Part shown: positions 1 to 12,010 of the stretch, in pieces
Layout of the letters: each line of letters begins with the position of its first letter
Position numbering within the stretch: the first letter of the stretch is position 1
From: Triangularia verruculosa
Taxonomy: Eukaryota > Ascomycota > Sordariomycetes > Sordariales > Podosporaceae
DNA length: 64,000 bases
Direction: 5' to 3'
NCBI GenBank assembly: GCA_033296885.1
Contig: MU864020.1
Span: forward strand, 17,377-81,376
The notes under the pieces: generated by a model
Seen by the model: the letters and a program-made list of their open reading frames with translations, nothing else
Database searches by the model: none
What the model was told of the DNA's origin: nothing
Position numbers and translations under genes: made by a program

Positions 1-132
1 ATATACTATTGCTATGATCTACTGAAGACCCAAGATCGACCACCGCTTCTCGATGTATTTTTTAAAGACGAGATAAGGCGAGTGTGGAAGACTGACAAGC
101 CACCTGACTTTGCCGGGGTGTCATTCGTGTGA
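1..132 (+). CDS. C-terminal end of a gene entering from the left (partial)
   Basis: Frame 1 is open from the first base to a TGA at 130-132 and gives 43 residues with a mixed, globular-protein composition (ends PDFAGVSFV). This is consistent with the last exon of a plus-strand gene whose body lies outside the window. I do not recognise the family from this short tail, and a chance open frame of this length is possible. It would be convergent with the CENP-C gene that ends at 506. Confidence 0.35.
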   Translation: MYYCYDLLKTQDRPPLLDVFFKDEIRRVWKTDKPPDFAGVSFV

Positions 133-505
133 GAGTTGACACTGGTGAAGCCTGTGGATGCAAAATGAATCCAGATATGTTTTCACATATAGCACCGAAA
201 AGAGGGACTTGGTGAGACAGGTATGTGCTGTGAGAGACGAAAACACTGTAGAAAAGGAGCTTGAAGATTGGTATCTTGCTAACATAACAACCACCACCAT
301 CAACCTGTCCAAGACATCGACATACAGATGCCCTATTGCGATACCTGAAAAGAAACAACCAATGTCTATGGATAAACCCTGAGAATGCGACCGCCGTTTC
401 CAAACTGCGGGCGGGCTATGAACGCTGTATGTAGGTCCACCAACACGCGTCGGTTGGGTATCTTTTCCATGCAAAACGAACTTAACAAGATGACTACATT
501 TACTC
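133..505. other. Intergenic stretch between convergent genes
   Basis: No supported gene. It probably holds the 3' untranslated regions of the left partial gene and of mif2. Overlapping open frames on both strands here have low-complexity translations and no recognisable domain. Confidence 0.5.
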
Positions 506-2886
506 TCATTCAGCCCCGCCGTCCTCTTCTTCCTCTTCTTCCTCTCCTCCCTGATCTTCAGGAGGCATTACACTGGCTTCTTGTTCTGATGGCACCTCGG
601 TACCCTGAGAAAAGAAGAGCCTGGTTGGTTGATCGTAGTCGTTTTCGATCGTATACTCGTTGTCTGCAGTTTCGGCATTAGCATCCTGATTCCCCTGTCA
701 GCGCGCGTCTTGGGGGAAACTTACATCTTGGTACAATGAAAATGCCTCCCTTGCTGATGCGGAAATTTGTCTCCTGCACGGTAACCAAACACTTGCCTGC
801 ATGAACAAAGAATATCATGAACACTTTCCTGGAGTTTTTGAGCCTTTTGATCGCGCCAGGAGGCAAATCAACCACACCAGCACCAATGAACCCTTCAGAG
901 AATACCTTTGCGTACCGGAACTCACCCCCGACAACCTCAGTCGTCTTGATGGCGTGTCCGCTTATGGCAAGTTGCTTGTCCATGACGCTGACCAAGTCAT
1001 TAGGAGCCGGAGGCTGGAACTCATACTGTGGCTGCCACACAACAACTTCACCCGTGACAGTTCCCGGTTCAACCTCCCAGGGTTCGGCCGGTTCATTATC
1101 CATGATCTGGTCAGCAAACGAGGATCTCCTCCTCCTCCCCGGTCTTGCGCCGCCTTTCGGTTTGGGACCTCGTCGTCCCGGTTTCTTGAACTCTGGTTCT
1201 GGCTCATCCACACGAACAACTTCCTTGATCTTGGGGAGGACAAACCTGGACGGCTTGGATCGGCTGGCAAAGTTATCGTCGATATCGTCGTTTTCGTAGT
1301 GGACTTGCTCATTGCGCCAGAAGGCGAGGGGTTTGAACGAATTGCGGCCAGAGCGTGTTCGAAACATGGAGTCGGTCTCGCCAGGGACTTCGCGGCGGTT
1401 GATGAGGAGACCCCGGGACTTGGGGAGTGGCGGGCGGCGAGAGATAGCCACGGCAGAGACATCTCCTGGGTCGGCAATGGATGATTTTCGCTTGCGGCCT
1501 GCCGTCCTTTTGGGCTTGTTGGCCGGTGCTGCTGGCACTTTCTCCTTCTTGGTTGTCTTCTTCGCATTTGGGCCAGCATCGGTGCGCTTCTTTTTGGGTT
1601 GAGGTTCTGGAGAGGGCTCAGCTGGTGGCTCTTCCTCCTCCTCAGGCGTAGCGCGTCGTTTCCTTCCACGGCCAGCCCCAGGCGCCCGTGCTGGTTCCGG
1701 GGTGGCTGCCTTGTCATTGGCCTTGCCTGCTGGTCGCCCGCGTTTTCCTGTTGCCACTGGCTTAGATGGTGGTGTTGGCTGCTGAACCTCTTCTTCCTCC
1801 TCATCATCCTCTTCCTCCACCCGTGGTTCCTCCTGGATCGGGGCCTTCTTTGTTGGCTTCTTCGTCTGCTTTGTCGGCCTGGATAAGGACTGCGCGACTT
1901 TAGCCAGTACAGGTTCCTGCTGTTTTACTGGCCGAGCCGCCTTCTTGTGTTGCGCAGCAGAGAGTCTCATAGTGTCATCACCAACCATAGATCCTTCGTC
2001 TGAGCTGTCCTCTTCCTCTGGTTCTGGCGGTGCAGGGAGGTTATCATCATCGCCATTGAGAATGGCTATCGATTCCTCCACAAAGTCATTGACCTCATCT
2101 ACCTCGCTCCCAGCCTCGGATTCCTCGTCTTGCGACAGTGGTGGCAATCGGCTATTGCCTTGTTTACCGGAAAGAGCGCCACCTCTTTGACCCATGACCG
2201 GCTGCGATAGCGAATGCGGCCCTCCCTTGCCCACGCTGTTGAAATCCAATCGCCTTTTCGCTGCACCTTGGCTGTGAGTTGGCTGGCTGCTGCTCTGCTG
2301 TCTTGGCTCTGCGGGCGAAGAACTTGATCGTGCCGCTGCGGTGTTCCGGGCCAGCAGCTTGTTACGCTGCGCTGGCGAATTCAAAAAACCCTTGGCCGGT
2401 GATCGATTCTGCGAGGACGCGGGAAACCTGTTCGCCTGTCCGTTAAGCAGTGCTGCAGGCCCCAACCCCATATCTATCCTCAGGTCAGTCACTACTCTGT
2501 GTGCATTTTCAGGGCCGTAGCATACTCGTAGTCAACTCCATCGGTGCTTCCCCACTATCGCCGTCCTCCGACTCTTCCTCGTCGTCTTCGTCGTCGGGCT
2601 TTTTTGGCGAAGAAAACAGGTTCTCGATTGGTTCCATCCCATGTTCGTCGCGAACGCCCGAGTCGGGAAGCATAACACCGGTTTTTCTGTAGAGATTCCA
2701 TGTCTCAGCAAAATAATTCCGCACAGCCGCCAAAACTGCGCCCGGTCGCGTCAAGCGCATATCGGTCGCGTCGACTTCATTCTGATCGTCTCGAGGATTT
2801 CGCATTGCAAGATTTGCTTACCTTCCTACCACACCCAGTTCATAGATATGCTCTGCTTGGTGGGTGGTTGTGCGGCGCGCCGCCAT
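506..2886 (-). CDS. mif2: Inner kinetochore protein CENP-C / Mif2
   Basis: Kinetochore scaffold that binds CENP-A nucleosomes and dimerises. I assemble four exons: 2886-2822, 2686-2526, 2473-725 and 663-506 (710 residues). Junctions keep the Mif2 N-terminal block continuous (YELGVVGRKTGV, then GVRDEHGMEP and FSSP). The CENP-C motif lies at about residues 447-466 (RSGRNSFKPLAFWRNEQ) and contains the Arg and the Trp that family members use to contact the acidic patch and the CENP-A tail. The middle is basic and acidic low complexity with AT-hook-like GRP/RGP motifs. The C-terminal cupin dimerisation fold (about 595-690) includes FFVHAGKCLVTV and GGIFIVPR, and is completed only by the last exon (EYTIEN...TRLFFSQG). 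The tail is a short Glu run. It is divergent from the RNase H2 gene. Confidence 0.93.
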
Positions 2887-3537
2887 TGACGGCCGTGGCG
2901 CCATCTCCGCGACCTGGTTCTTGTTCTTGAAAAAGCTTTAAAGTTGTGTTGGCTTGAAAGCTCGGAGCGCTATGGCGGCGATAGTGGGCGCAAGCGAACA
3001 AGGGAGATATGCAGAAGCAAAGACGTGAGGAGCCGAAGAAAGAATACACTGGCCGGGTTTGGCGGGGTTGGTGATGGTTCCGACAAAGAGCAATAGAAGG
3101 GTGTTGTTTACTTTGACAGCGTTTTTGGTGCCAGGGGTTCCACAGGCGGGCGAAACAGGCGTGGAAAAGAATCGAGGTCGCGCTGGCGGGCGCGGGTTGT
3201 GATTGTGTAGCGTTGCAATGCAAGTACCTAGCCGTTTCTTCCCTTCTTTTGCCTGCCGACAAAGAAGGAAGCTTTGGGATTCTGGGGAGTCTAGGAGTCT
3301 CCCCCAAAGCACTACGAATACCAGCCGCTCATTGGTTGGAGAGCCCGACGCGCCCTGAGACGCGTCAAGCTCAGGCCCTCGGCATGTGCAGACTGAACAG
3401 GGGGCAGCATTCCAACCATCACTGCAACAACTAAGAATAATCTTGAATCTTGACAATTCTTTCAACCTCAATCGAGCCCTCATACTTCGTACTGTGAAAC
3501 AAGCAACCCGTACAACCCACCACCAGAAACATTTACA
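2887..3537. promoter_or_regulatory. Bidirectional promoter region, mif2 / RNase H2A
   Basis: 651 bp separate the two divergent start codons. I see no clear TATA box or coding signal. The open frames here have no recognisable product. Confidence 0.45.
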
Positions 3538-4560
3538 ATGGAAGAACCAACACCAGTTGACATCGAAAACGAGGCTCCCCCATCCAATGTCTTCATCCCA
3601 CCTTCCGTGATTCCTTCGCTCCTCCTCTCCGGCCGATCCTATACACATTTTTCCCCCGTACCCCCATCTCTCCTCGCCTCGACCGACAAATCAGTTCCGG
3701 TATGCCTTGGCGTCGACGAAGCCGGCCGCGGCCCCGTTCTCGGCCCCATGGTCTACGGCATCTTCTACCTTCCCATCCCCGTCTCCGACCCTCTCCTCCG
3801 CCAAACTCACCACTTTGACGACTCCAAAGTTCTCACCGCCCAAGTCCGCTCTTCTCTAATGCAAACCCTCGCCACCGCCGGCTCCGACCTTTACGAGTCC
3901 TGCGGCTGGGCCACCACCCTCCTCTCGGCAGGCGACATCTCCGCCGGCATGATGCGCCCCTCCAACGCGGGCGGCTCTTACAACCTCAATGCGCAGGCCA
4001 TGGACGCAACAGTAGAACTCATCCAGGCGATTTACGACAAGGGGGTCAACATTCAGGAGATATACGTCGATACAATCGGGCAGCCGGCGGCGTACCAAAA
4101 GAAGCTGGAGAGGATATTTCCAACAGCCAAAATCACGGTAGCCAAGAAGGCAGATAGTCTGTATCCCTGCGTCAGCGCCGCCAGTGTTTGTGCCAAAGTG
4201 ACCAGAGACGTCGCGCTAGAGGTTCTATGGAGGACTAGAGGGAGACCAAACACCAGCGATGAGAAGTCCGACGCAGATACAGACATGGAGTGGGGATCAG
4301 GTTACCCCTCAGACCAGAGATGCGTTACCTGGCTAAGAGGAAACATGCACCCCGTGTTTGGCTGGGGCCCAGAGTGCAGGTTTAGTTGGGGGACGGCGAA
4401 GGATATGCTAGAGGGCCCCAAAGGAGTCAAAGTAGATTGGCCGGTGGACGACGACGGTGATACTCACCGTCTCACAGACTTCTTCTCTGCAAAAGACCAA
4501 GAAGAGGGCGACGAGTTAGGCACATGGTTTGGGACGCCAGCTGGGCTAGAGGCATTTTGA
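3538..4560 (+). CDS. rnh201: Ribonuclease H2 catalytic subunit (subunit A)
   Basis: Cleaves the RNA strand of RNA-DNA hybrids and starts removal of single ribonucleotides from nuclear DNA, acting with subunits B and C. It is a single 340-residue exon. The type 2 RNase H hallmark DEAGRGPVLGPMVYG begins at residue 60, giving catalytic Asp60 and Glu61. The DDSKVL block follows near 94. The third and fourth acidic residues fall in YVDTIG (Asp178) and KKADSLYPCVSAAS (Asp206), followed by the conserved SVCAKVTRD helix. Length matches eukaryotic subunit A. A PIP-like C-terminal segment (LTDFFSAKD) is visible near residue 317; its role here is inference. Convergent with sey1, 249 bp away. Confidence 0.95.
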   Translation: MEEPTPVDIENEAPPSNVFIPPSVIPSLLLSGRSYTHFSPVPPSLLASTDKSVPVCLGVDEAGRGPVLGPMVYGIFYLPIPVSDPLLRQTHHFDDSKVLTAQVRSSLMQTLATAGSDLYESCGWATTLLSAGDISAGMMRPSNAGGSYNLNAQAMDATVELIQAIYDKGVNIQEIYVDTIGQPAAYQKKLERIFPTAKITVAKKADSLYPCVSAASVCAKVTRDVALEVLWRTRGRPNTSDEKSDADTDMEWGSGYPSDQRCVTWLRGNMHPVFGWGPECRFSWGTAKDMLEGPKGVKVDWPVDDDGDTHRLTDFFSAKDQEEGDELGTWFGTPAGLEAF

Positions 4561-4809
4561 TAGCGGTAAACAGGCGTTGGATACATTGGGAATGGGAAAC
4601 ACGGAGTTCCAGGGAGTTTGAGTGCATTATACATAGAGATCCTGTGATGGACCATAAACATGAAATCGTTATCAGCTGACCTGCCACCCCTTCTACCATG
4701 CTTCTTACAACAACAAAACACTCCTTATAACAAACAGTGAAACAAGCAAGCTATGTAACCCTTTATGGTCCCGTTTCCCCCAACCAATGCTCCGTCCGCC
4801 GAATTATCT

Positions 4810-7572
4810 CTAAATGTCATCACTATCCGAAACATCCTGCGTCTTCTTGCCACGGCTATCCAGCCTGTCCAGGCTGATGTCGGCACCCACCTGCCGGGCA
4901 GGAACAGCAAGGGCCTGTCTAGCTGTCTCGTTGTTCACCAGGAACTCACGCAGCCTCTCCTTGCCAATATCGACAGCCTGGTTGAAAGCGGCATTGCTCA
5001 TTTGCATCATCGGGCCTAGAAGGTTGAGCGAGTAGGCAACGTAGGTACCGCCGCCCATGACAAGAACAGCCAGAATTAGGAAAGGGTTGCGGAGGACTGT
5101 GTGTTTGTTGTTAGCAATATCTTCAAAATTGTATGACTGGCGAGGGAACGCGACATACCCATGAGAATTTCATTCCATCCCAGAATCAACAAAACAACGT
5201 AGAAGTACAGGGGCACCTGGGTGATACCGCCGATCGCACTCCGCTTGGCTTCAACATAGACTCCATCGGCCATTTTCTTAAACCTCACCACCAGATCTTG
5301 CCGTTTACTTTCACTGAGGACAGTTGTTTCCTCCTCGAGGCTCTTGCCCTCCTCCTCGTCAATGCCACCAATGGGCAAGAGGTCTTCCTCGTCTTCGGGT
5401 TCAACACCAGCAGGCTGGGCCCCGATGAAACCCGGAAGGTCTGGTGGCGCATAGGTTTCGGATAACCTGAATCTCGACAGCAGAGGGACAAGGCCCAAGG
5501 TGGATTCGCGAGCTTTAGTATAAATGCCCTCAATGTCGTCTGTCGGGCGCCAAATTCTGGGAACGCCATCTTCGTCGTACCGGAATTTATCTTCAAAATT
5601 CTCGCGGAGCTTCATCAGAATGTTGCTTTCCATGACCTCCTCATCAATCTTTTCTCTCAGGGCAACCCAACTCTTGCGCCGTAAACGCCAAAGACCAACC
5701 TCGACCTCCTCGGGACTAGCCTCAAAGCTCTTGGCTCTGTCGGCAAACCTCGCCTCGGCCTCCTTGACAATATCAATAAAGGCCTTCCACACTCGGTCCC
5801 AGAGGTCCTTTTCGGTAGTTAGCTTCTCAGCGCCCTCAGCGGTGACCGAGCCGCCCCGTCCAGACCCCAGTTTGTTGAACTCCAGACCAATGGCATCGCC
5901 TAAGCGAGACTTGACCCAACGCTCAACCCTGATGGCCAAACGGCGCATCTCCTCCTTGCGCAACCTCGCGCTGACCTCATCGAGCTCCTTTTCGAAAAGG
6001 CGATACTGAGGTTTGAAATTCGACCACGCCACACCCGGAATTGACAAGCTCTGGGCCTCCTTTTTGAAGACCTGTAGCGTCTTCGCCTTTTGCTTCTCCA
6101 CAATCTCGGCAAACTCATACGATCCACCCGCTTTCTGCCCGGCCTTTACCGCACCGGATACGGCTTCACTAAAAGCAGCCACGCCGGCCTTGTGGGCAGC
6201 AGTCAACTGAGCCTGGTACAGAGCCTTGAGTCTCGTATCTATCTTGCTCTCAAGCTCGCCACGCTTCATGGTATATACCCCCTTGTGGTAACGGCTGGCC
6301 TGGGTCTCAAAGGCCTTGATGCACTTCTCGCGGGCTCCGGCGCCAGTAGTTCCCAGATCCACCAATACTGCGGCAGGCTTGCCAAGCCGGATGGCTTCCG
6401 CCTGCTGCTCCTCCAGAGGTGCAATCACCGTGTCGAAGCCGACGAGTACCTCACGGGCAATCTCGTCACACCGAAATTGCGCAAGAAGCTCCTGCTGGGT
6501 TGGCAAATCGAGATCCTTGTTGTTGACAATCTGATCCCAGACGCCTCCGGCGTACACGGAAAGACCGTCGGCGGGTATCCTTCTATGGTATTCTGGCAAA
6601 AACACGCCACCGACGAATTCTTGGTCCTTGGTTGAGCGGTGACCGGTGGTGAAACGGGCACCAAGCTTGTCCACCTCGGCGACGAACTTCTCAGGTTGGT
6701 AAATCTTGTGTGGCAGGGCGGAGAAGGCAAAGTCAAAGTAATCTTCGATCTTGGAGTCTTCGAGCCCCTGAGGTTTGGAAATGGAAGACCATATCTTGGA
6801 CAAATCCGTAATCAAGGTTGTGCGCAGATTTTCTAGGGGGGTGTTGCCGACGAAATCGCGAATGACAAAGAACAGCAGAGATCGTGTTTGAGACCTTGTA
6901 GTCTTGTGTTAGCCAATATGTCAACATGACAGACAAGAAGGAGGGAAATACGCACTGTCTATCTTTCAAGAACAGCTGTAGGTTGACCTCGAACACGGTC
7001 TTGAGCAAACCCATGTTTGCGCCTTGGTACAGACCGACTTGGTGCTCCCAGATATTGACGATCAGAACCTCGCTGGTGGCCAAGGCGAACAAAGCGCTCT
7101 TGCGCTCAAAGTCTTGATCTTCACCACGTTCGCGACCGTCGGTACCCTCGACATCCATGACGAGAATGTTGTCGGCCATGGGCGAGCCGTTTGCGCGATC
7201 CTTCTTGTTCTTGGACAGCCATATTCCCTTAGTCGTCTGGCGTCGCTCCGTCTCGGACATGACACTGAACTGGGTGCCGAAGAGGTGGTTGAGCAGGGTC
7301 GACTTGCCCGTCGACTGCGATCCGAAGACGGAGATCAAGTGGTAGTTGAAGCCAGATTCGGCGACGTGGGTTTCGGCAAGGTAGTCATTGAGGTTTGTGC
7401 TGTATTAGCAATTGAAAGGTTAGTTGCCGAGGTGTAAAGACGCTTGTTCTGCGCAACCAAGGAGCGAGGGTGTCACCAACTTGAAAGATTTGTCTTCGTC
7501 GATGACTTGGATACCATGATCGTATTGCTTGGCCGTCGGCCCATTGCCGATGGCCGCAAAGTGGCCGTTCAT
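4810..7572 (-). CDS. sey1: Sey1 / atlastin-type ER membrane-fusion GTPase (RHD3 family)
   Basis: Dynamin-like GTPase that drives homotypic fusion of ER tubules. Four exons are assembled: 7572-7481, 7399-6956, 6894-5159 and 5096-4810 (852 residues, the usual length). All junctions keep family blocks intact, for example DKSF-NTNLNDYL, FLKDRQ-SQTRSLLFF and GWNEILM-VLRNP. The P-loop GSQSTGKST is at residues 57-65, switch II DVEGTDGRERG follows, and the FFVIRD block supplies the G4 region. A long helical bundle comes next, then a C-terminal two-segment membrane hairpin (LYFYVVLLILGW and FLILAVLVMGGG) and a cytosolic amphipathic tail. The start is set at MNGHFAAIGN, the familiar N-terminus in related fungi; the frame runs further upstream but reads like leader sequence. 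Confidence 0.96.
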
Positions 7573-9947
7573 GCTGGACGTGTCTGTTGTGACGTAGCTC
7601 TTGGGGGAAAAAAGGGGGGTTACAGATAAGGAGAATGAAAAGCGCAGCAAGTATTAGATTGCGGTAATGGTGTTCTCTGGCAGACGGCGAGGGCAGCTTA
7701 TTGTCTGGCCATGATGCGTTTGGCGGTGCGTGAAGACAAAGCAAAAATGTTGAAGGGATGCACAGCAAAGGTGGCCAAGCTGGACCAAAGCCAATTTCCC
7801 CAGCTGGTGCTTGGAGAGCTTGCTCTGACGCCAATCCAAGCATGCGCTGGAAGGACCAGATGGAGCCTTGGCATCCACTAATCCAACTCGAGTTACCGGA
7901 TTAACTGGGCGACCGAGCAAGTGGCCATCCCCTGCGTGGTGGGGGCGGTGCACTGGCCAGCTTGCCGATATATGGACGGGAGTTGGCGTCGGATGACGTC
8001 TTGTGGACGGGAGGCAACCACACACCCGACCTCACTGCACACACACCTCGAGCTGCTCTTCACATGCAGCCATCAAACTGTCTCGTTTGTGTCACGCGTG
8101 GCCCTCGAGTCGGTCCACGTGTTACACGATACAGGCTGCCCTTGAACATCCATATGACAGCAAGATACTTCGTAATGTCGCTGCCGACCCTGCTCCCATA
8201 CGGATTGATATCAGGGATAAGGCTATTTCAAAAGAGACAGCGTAAGCGTTTTATGCGGGAGTGTTATACAGTACCAGCAGGCACACGGCATCTCCTATTC
8301 GTTATCTTTTCCGATGAGGGTGTTCTGATGCTACCAGTCAATAAGCTCCATATATTATGCATACGGTGTCTTCTTTCCACAAGCCAAGAGCTTCATGCGA
8401 CAGCAAGCCAGGAAGTCTTGCATGTCTATCTGCTAATCGAGCCATTTTCAAGGCTTAACATCCTAACTATTCATTGATGGTGAACGGCCCTCTTGAGGAT
8501 CTTTGAACAAAGATAGTAACCGACAGTTCATCTTCTTCCGGGTCCAGGTCACGTTCGCCCAATTCATTTTTGGGAAAATGCTAGAAACATAGGCAACAAA
8601 AAGCATTGAAGGTTTCGGAACCCTCGCGCCACTGAGATCCCCCGAATCAAAATCCCGAAAGATATAGATGAGAAGCATGTTGTCCTCAACAGTTTATCAA
8701 TCAAGGCCACTCAAGGGGTGATTCTTGCTTGGTACCCGCCCGCCAAGGACAGTGGGGATCTCCTTCATCTTTGAGCACCAGCGGCCCTCCTTCTGTTCAA
8801 TTTCGTCTAGTGTGTTCAAGAGGAATCAGATATCCGCTGTGGCTTGTGAAAGAGTTGGCTCCTTGCGAGGCAACACTTCGTCTTAGAGAGCAGCCATCGC
8901 CGTGATTAGAGCTCATCTAACAGGAGGGGCCTGTATGATGAGAAGCATGTTCTGTAGACAATTTATATCGTTAGTAGTCCTTCTCGAGGATGAAGTGACT
9001 GTCCCAGAAAACTTGATTTCATAAGACTACTCGTGATAGCAGGTTGGCCCTAGTAATTCTAAGCGGTGTTAGATCCAGAGAGAGAAACACCAAAACGAGC
9101 GCGTTGTATCTGATTGGGGCCAAAGTGATGTAAGGCTCTCATAAGCGCCTCGGCATTGGCGTGAATATGTATCAATATTTATTCTATATGAGGATATTGG
9201 GATTACGGGAGCTCTTCCCATTCCTAGACGTTCTTGGACTGCAAGCCGCTGGCGACTGAAGGAGGCTTGGCCAGGGGCCTTGCTGTAGCTGCAAAGTTTG
9301 AAGTCGTGGCCAGTAGTGCACTTGTGTGTGTTCACCTTCCGTCTAAATCTGTTGGTTTCGTGGCCTTCATGTTGTCCGACGACTCTTGGCCGCTGTGGTA
9401 AGGAGTGGTTACTATCTTTGCTGCCGATGTTGGAATGCGGCAACGCCAGTTGCAGTCTGGGTGGATTGAGGTTCAGAAGAAAGGTCCCGAACTGGAAAAA
9501 GTTCTAGACTCGAGGTGCCTGATTGCAGACCTGTGACAGTCGCCTTGCACCATTCCAGCGTGCCAGGGCAAAAGCGCTCCTGCTCAGGGGCGGCAAACCA
9601 GATGAAAATGAAGTGCCTGCCACAGTGTCTGTCCACAGTTTTCGCACGGCCAGTATGGATCTTATCCCCCACCTTGCGAGTTAACGCTGCATTGACGATA
9701 GGTACCTACCATCTTCAGACCAACTGACATGGAAAAAGCGGAATCTGGAAGCTTCGACTGCCTCAGGTCACATCATCGCCTGTGAAGAGAAATGATATCT
9801 CCATGCGAGCCGACAAAGCCAGGAAAAGCAACATCGACCTCCGTTAAAGTGCTGAGGGGATTGTGAGAGCTGACGTCATCACAACGAAGTCGACACCTCC
9901 ATTGACAAGCATCACAGCCTGGGCTGCTCAGTTATCATCTTGAAACA
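7573..9947. other. Intergenic region without a supported gene
   Basis: About 2.4 kb. Open frames of 70-170 codons occur on both strands (for example 7962-8477, plus) but none shows a domain or a plausible exon chain. A 14-base direct repeat (ATGAGAAGCATGTT) occurs near 8668 and 8938. The right part must contain the promoter of the kinase-like gene at 9948. Confidence 0.4.
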
Positions 9948-11024
9948 ATGCTCTCCAGCGTTGACCCAGCCCTACTGTCTGCCCTTGGGTTGAAACCGAC
10001 CTCCACCAAGCTTCTCTCCCATGGAGGCTCCGGCTTCTCTTCAACTTACAAGCTTATCTCAACTAAAGAGGGCCAGGAGCTTCAGTACTTTGTGAAGACT
10101 GGCACTGGCCCCGATTCGGAAGCTATGTTTCGTGGGGAATACGCTTCCCTGAACGCCATACACAACGTAGTTCCCTCGTTCTGCCCGAAAGCCTACGCCC
10201 ACGGTTCCCTCCACTCAGCTTCTGCCTCATCGTCATCTCCAGAGCTCGGCGGTGGCGCCAGCGCGGGAGGAAAATACTTCCTTGCAACAGACTTCATTGA
10301 TCTTTCTTCTTCGGCCTCGGGTGGGACAGGTCTTTCTTTCGCCGCCAAACTTGCGCAGCTACATACTACCCCTGCTCCCACCCCAAAAGGGCATTCCAAG
10401 CCAATGTTCGGTTTTCCAGTCTCTACTTGCTGTGGGTCAACGCTCCAGGATAATAGCTATAGGGAGACATGGGCGGAATTTTACGCTGACTGTCGCTTAC
10501 GGGCCATACTCAAGGAGTGTGTCAAGAAAAACGGCGCAGACAGGGAGCTTTCTGACCTGGTGGAGAAAACGGCCAGCAAGGTTGTGCCGCGTCTTTTAGG
10601 AGAAGAGAACCTCAAAGGAGTGGTCCCGGCCGTGGTTCACGGGGATCTGTGGAGCGGGAACCATGGACGAGGGCGCATCTCCGCGCAAAAAGGAGCAGAA
10701 GAGGTTGTCTTTGACCCATCCTGTTGTTATGCACACTCGGAGTATGAACTTGGCATCATGAAGATGTTTGGAGGTTTTGGTGCTGGTGGGTTTTGGAAGG
10801 AATACCATTCGCTGGTCCCAAAATCGGAACCAGTGGAAGAGTACGACGACCGAGTGGCTTTGTATGAACTGTGAGTTGCCCTCCCTTGCTTCAACTTCCT
10901 GATTTTGGCTAACATATATGGTCCGGTAAGGTACCATCACCTAAACCATTTTGCTTTGTTTGGCGGTGGTTACAGAGGCGGTGCCACGTCTATCATGAGA
11001 AAGCTCTTGTCCAAATATAATTGA
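9948..11024 (+). CDS. Fructosamine / ketosamine-3-kinase family protein
   Basis: Predicted phosphotransferase of the fructosamine-3-kinase family, which phosphorylates sugar amines on glycated proteins or small molecules and so promotes deglycation. Two exons, 9948-10870 and 10931-11024 (338 residues); the GTGAGT donor and AAG acceptor preserve ...ALYEL-YHHLNHF.... Visible features are the glycine-rich GGSGFSSTY near residue 26, Lys50 in YFVKTG as the likely ATP-binding lysine, GEYASL, the catalytic loop HGDLWSGN (residues 231-238) and the metal-binding Asp256 in VVFDPSCCYAHSEYELG. The C-terminal LFGGGYRGGA segment closes the family fold. A Ser/Gly-rich insert lies at about residues 90-107. 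The true substrate cannot be told from sequence. Confidence 0.9.
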
Positions 11025-12010
11025 AAGATGGTGCCCAGATACGTCGATTTGCGGCTGGCTGCTGTGGTGGCTCATGTTGGTGGCATTCCGTCCACAAATG
11101 GTAGCGCGTTCATCAACCCAGTTGGAACACTAGGGCATTGTACACTTCACAATGACAACGAAGTCTGACTATCATGACATTACGGTATGTGTCGGGAGGG
11201 AAACGTGCGGCGTGCCGCGGGGCAGGGCTATGCACCTGAGAAGTGGAGATGTCAGCACTGCCGCAATCCTCATCTGGGTATCCAGGCACATTATGGCAGA
11301 GAGCAGAGACTGCCACGTAAAAGTGGGAGATCTTAACGGGTTCTTTTTAGGTGCTAATAGAAATGATGTCTGGTGGTCCACCAAAAAGCAGCAAGCTTGC
11401 CAGAGGCTTCAATGCGAACGAACAGTAATACCGGCTATCTTCAGGCCTAGGCATCCTTTAACGTCCGGGAGCTAATATATTGAGGCACCTGGACCAACCT
11501 TCTAAGGCCGATTGTCTTTATTTGAAAATGGGTTGACTAACACGGGAGCCCGGGTATCAGATTCTAAGAATTATGTCTTCAGAAGCGCGTCCCATGTACT
11601 CTGTAAGTATGCAGTGCTGTTTCGTTTATCCATAAGATTCTGAGGTTTGCCCAGCGTATAAGAGACCGCGCAAGCGTATTCGCGTAAACCAACAGGGCCC
11701 CTCAGCCACCACGCGTTCTCTATACGCTATGATGGTACTCTTTCTCCCAACGTGCCGATTTAGGGGTCATGCGATTTGGTAGAATTGAATGATGAAGATT
11801 TGGAATTATCTCAAATCTGTCTAGATTTTCTTGCAATGACTTGCTTGAAGATGCTTTCTACTGGGTATTTAAACCAGCTGAGTTCGCACGTTCGGAGGCC
11901 AAACTTTCTCTACATCAAGTCTTAAATCTCAGAAATCATATCACACAATATCCCACTCAAGCATCTGCAGTGTCGAACGCATTTACATTCATCCTCACCC
12001 GACCACGAAG
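11025..12010. other. Intergenic region, includes promoter of the cupin gene
   Basis: About 1 kb with no supported gene. Small open frames have no recognisable features. Confidence 0.4.

Noticed and set aside
801..1484. Long plus-strand open frames opposite mif2
   Set aside because: They are antisense shadows of the low-complexity coding sequence of mif2, without any domain.
7962..8477. 171-codon plus-strand open frame
   Set aside because: No domain, poor composition and no exon partners; likely chance in intergenic DNA.
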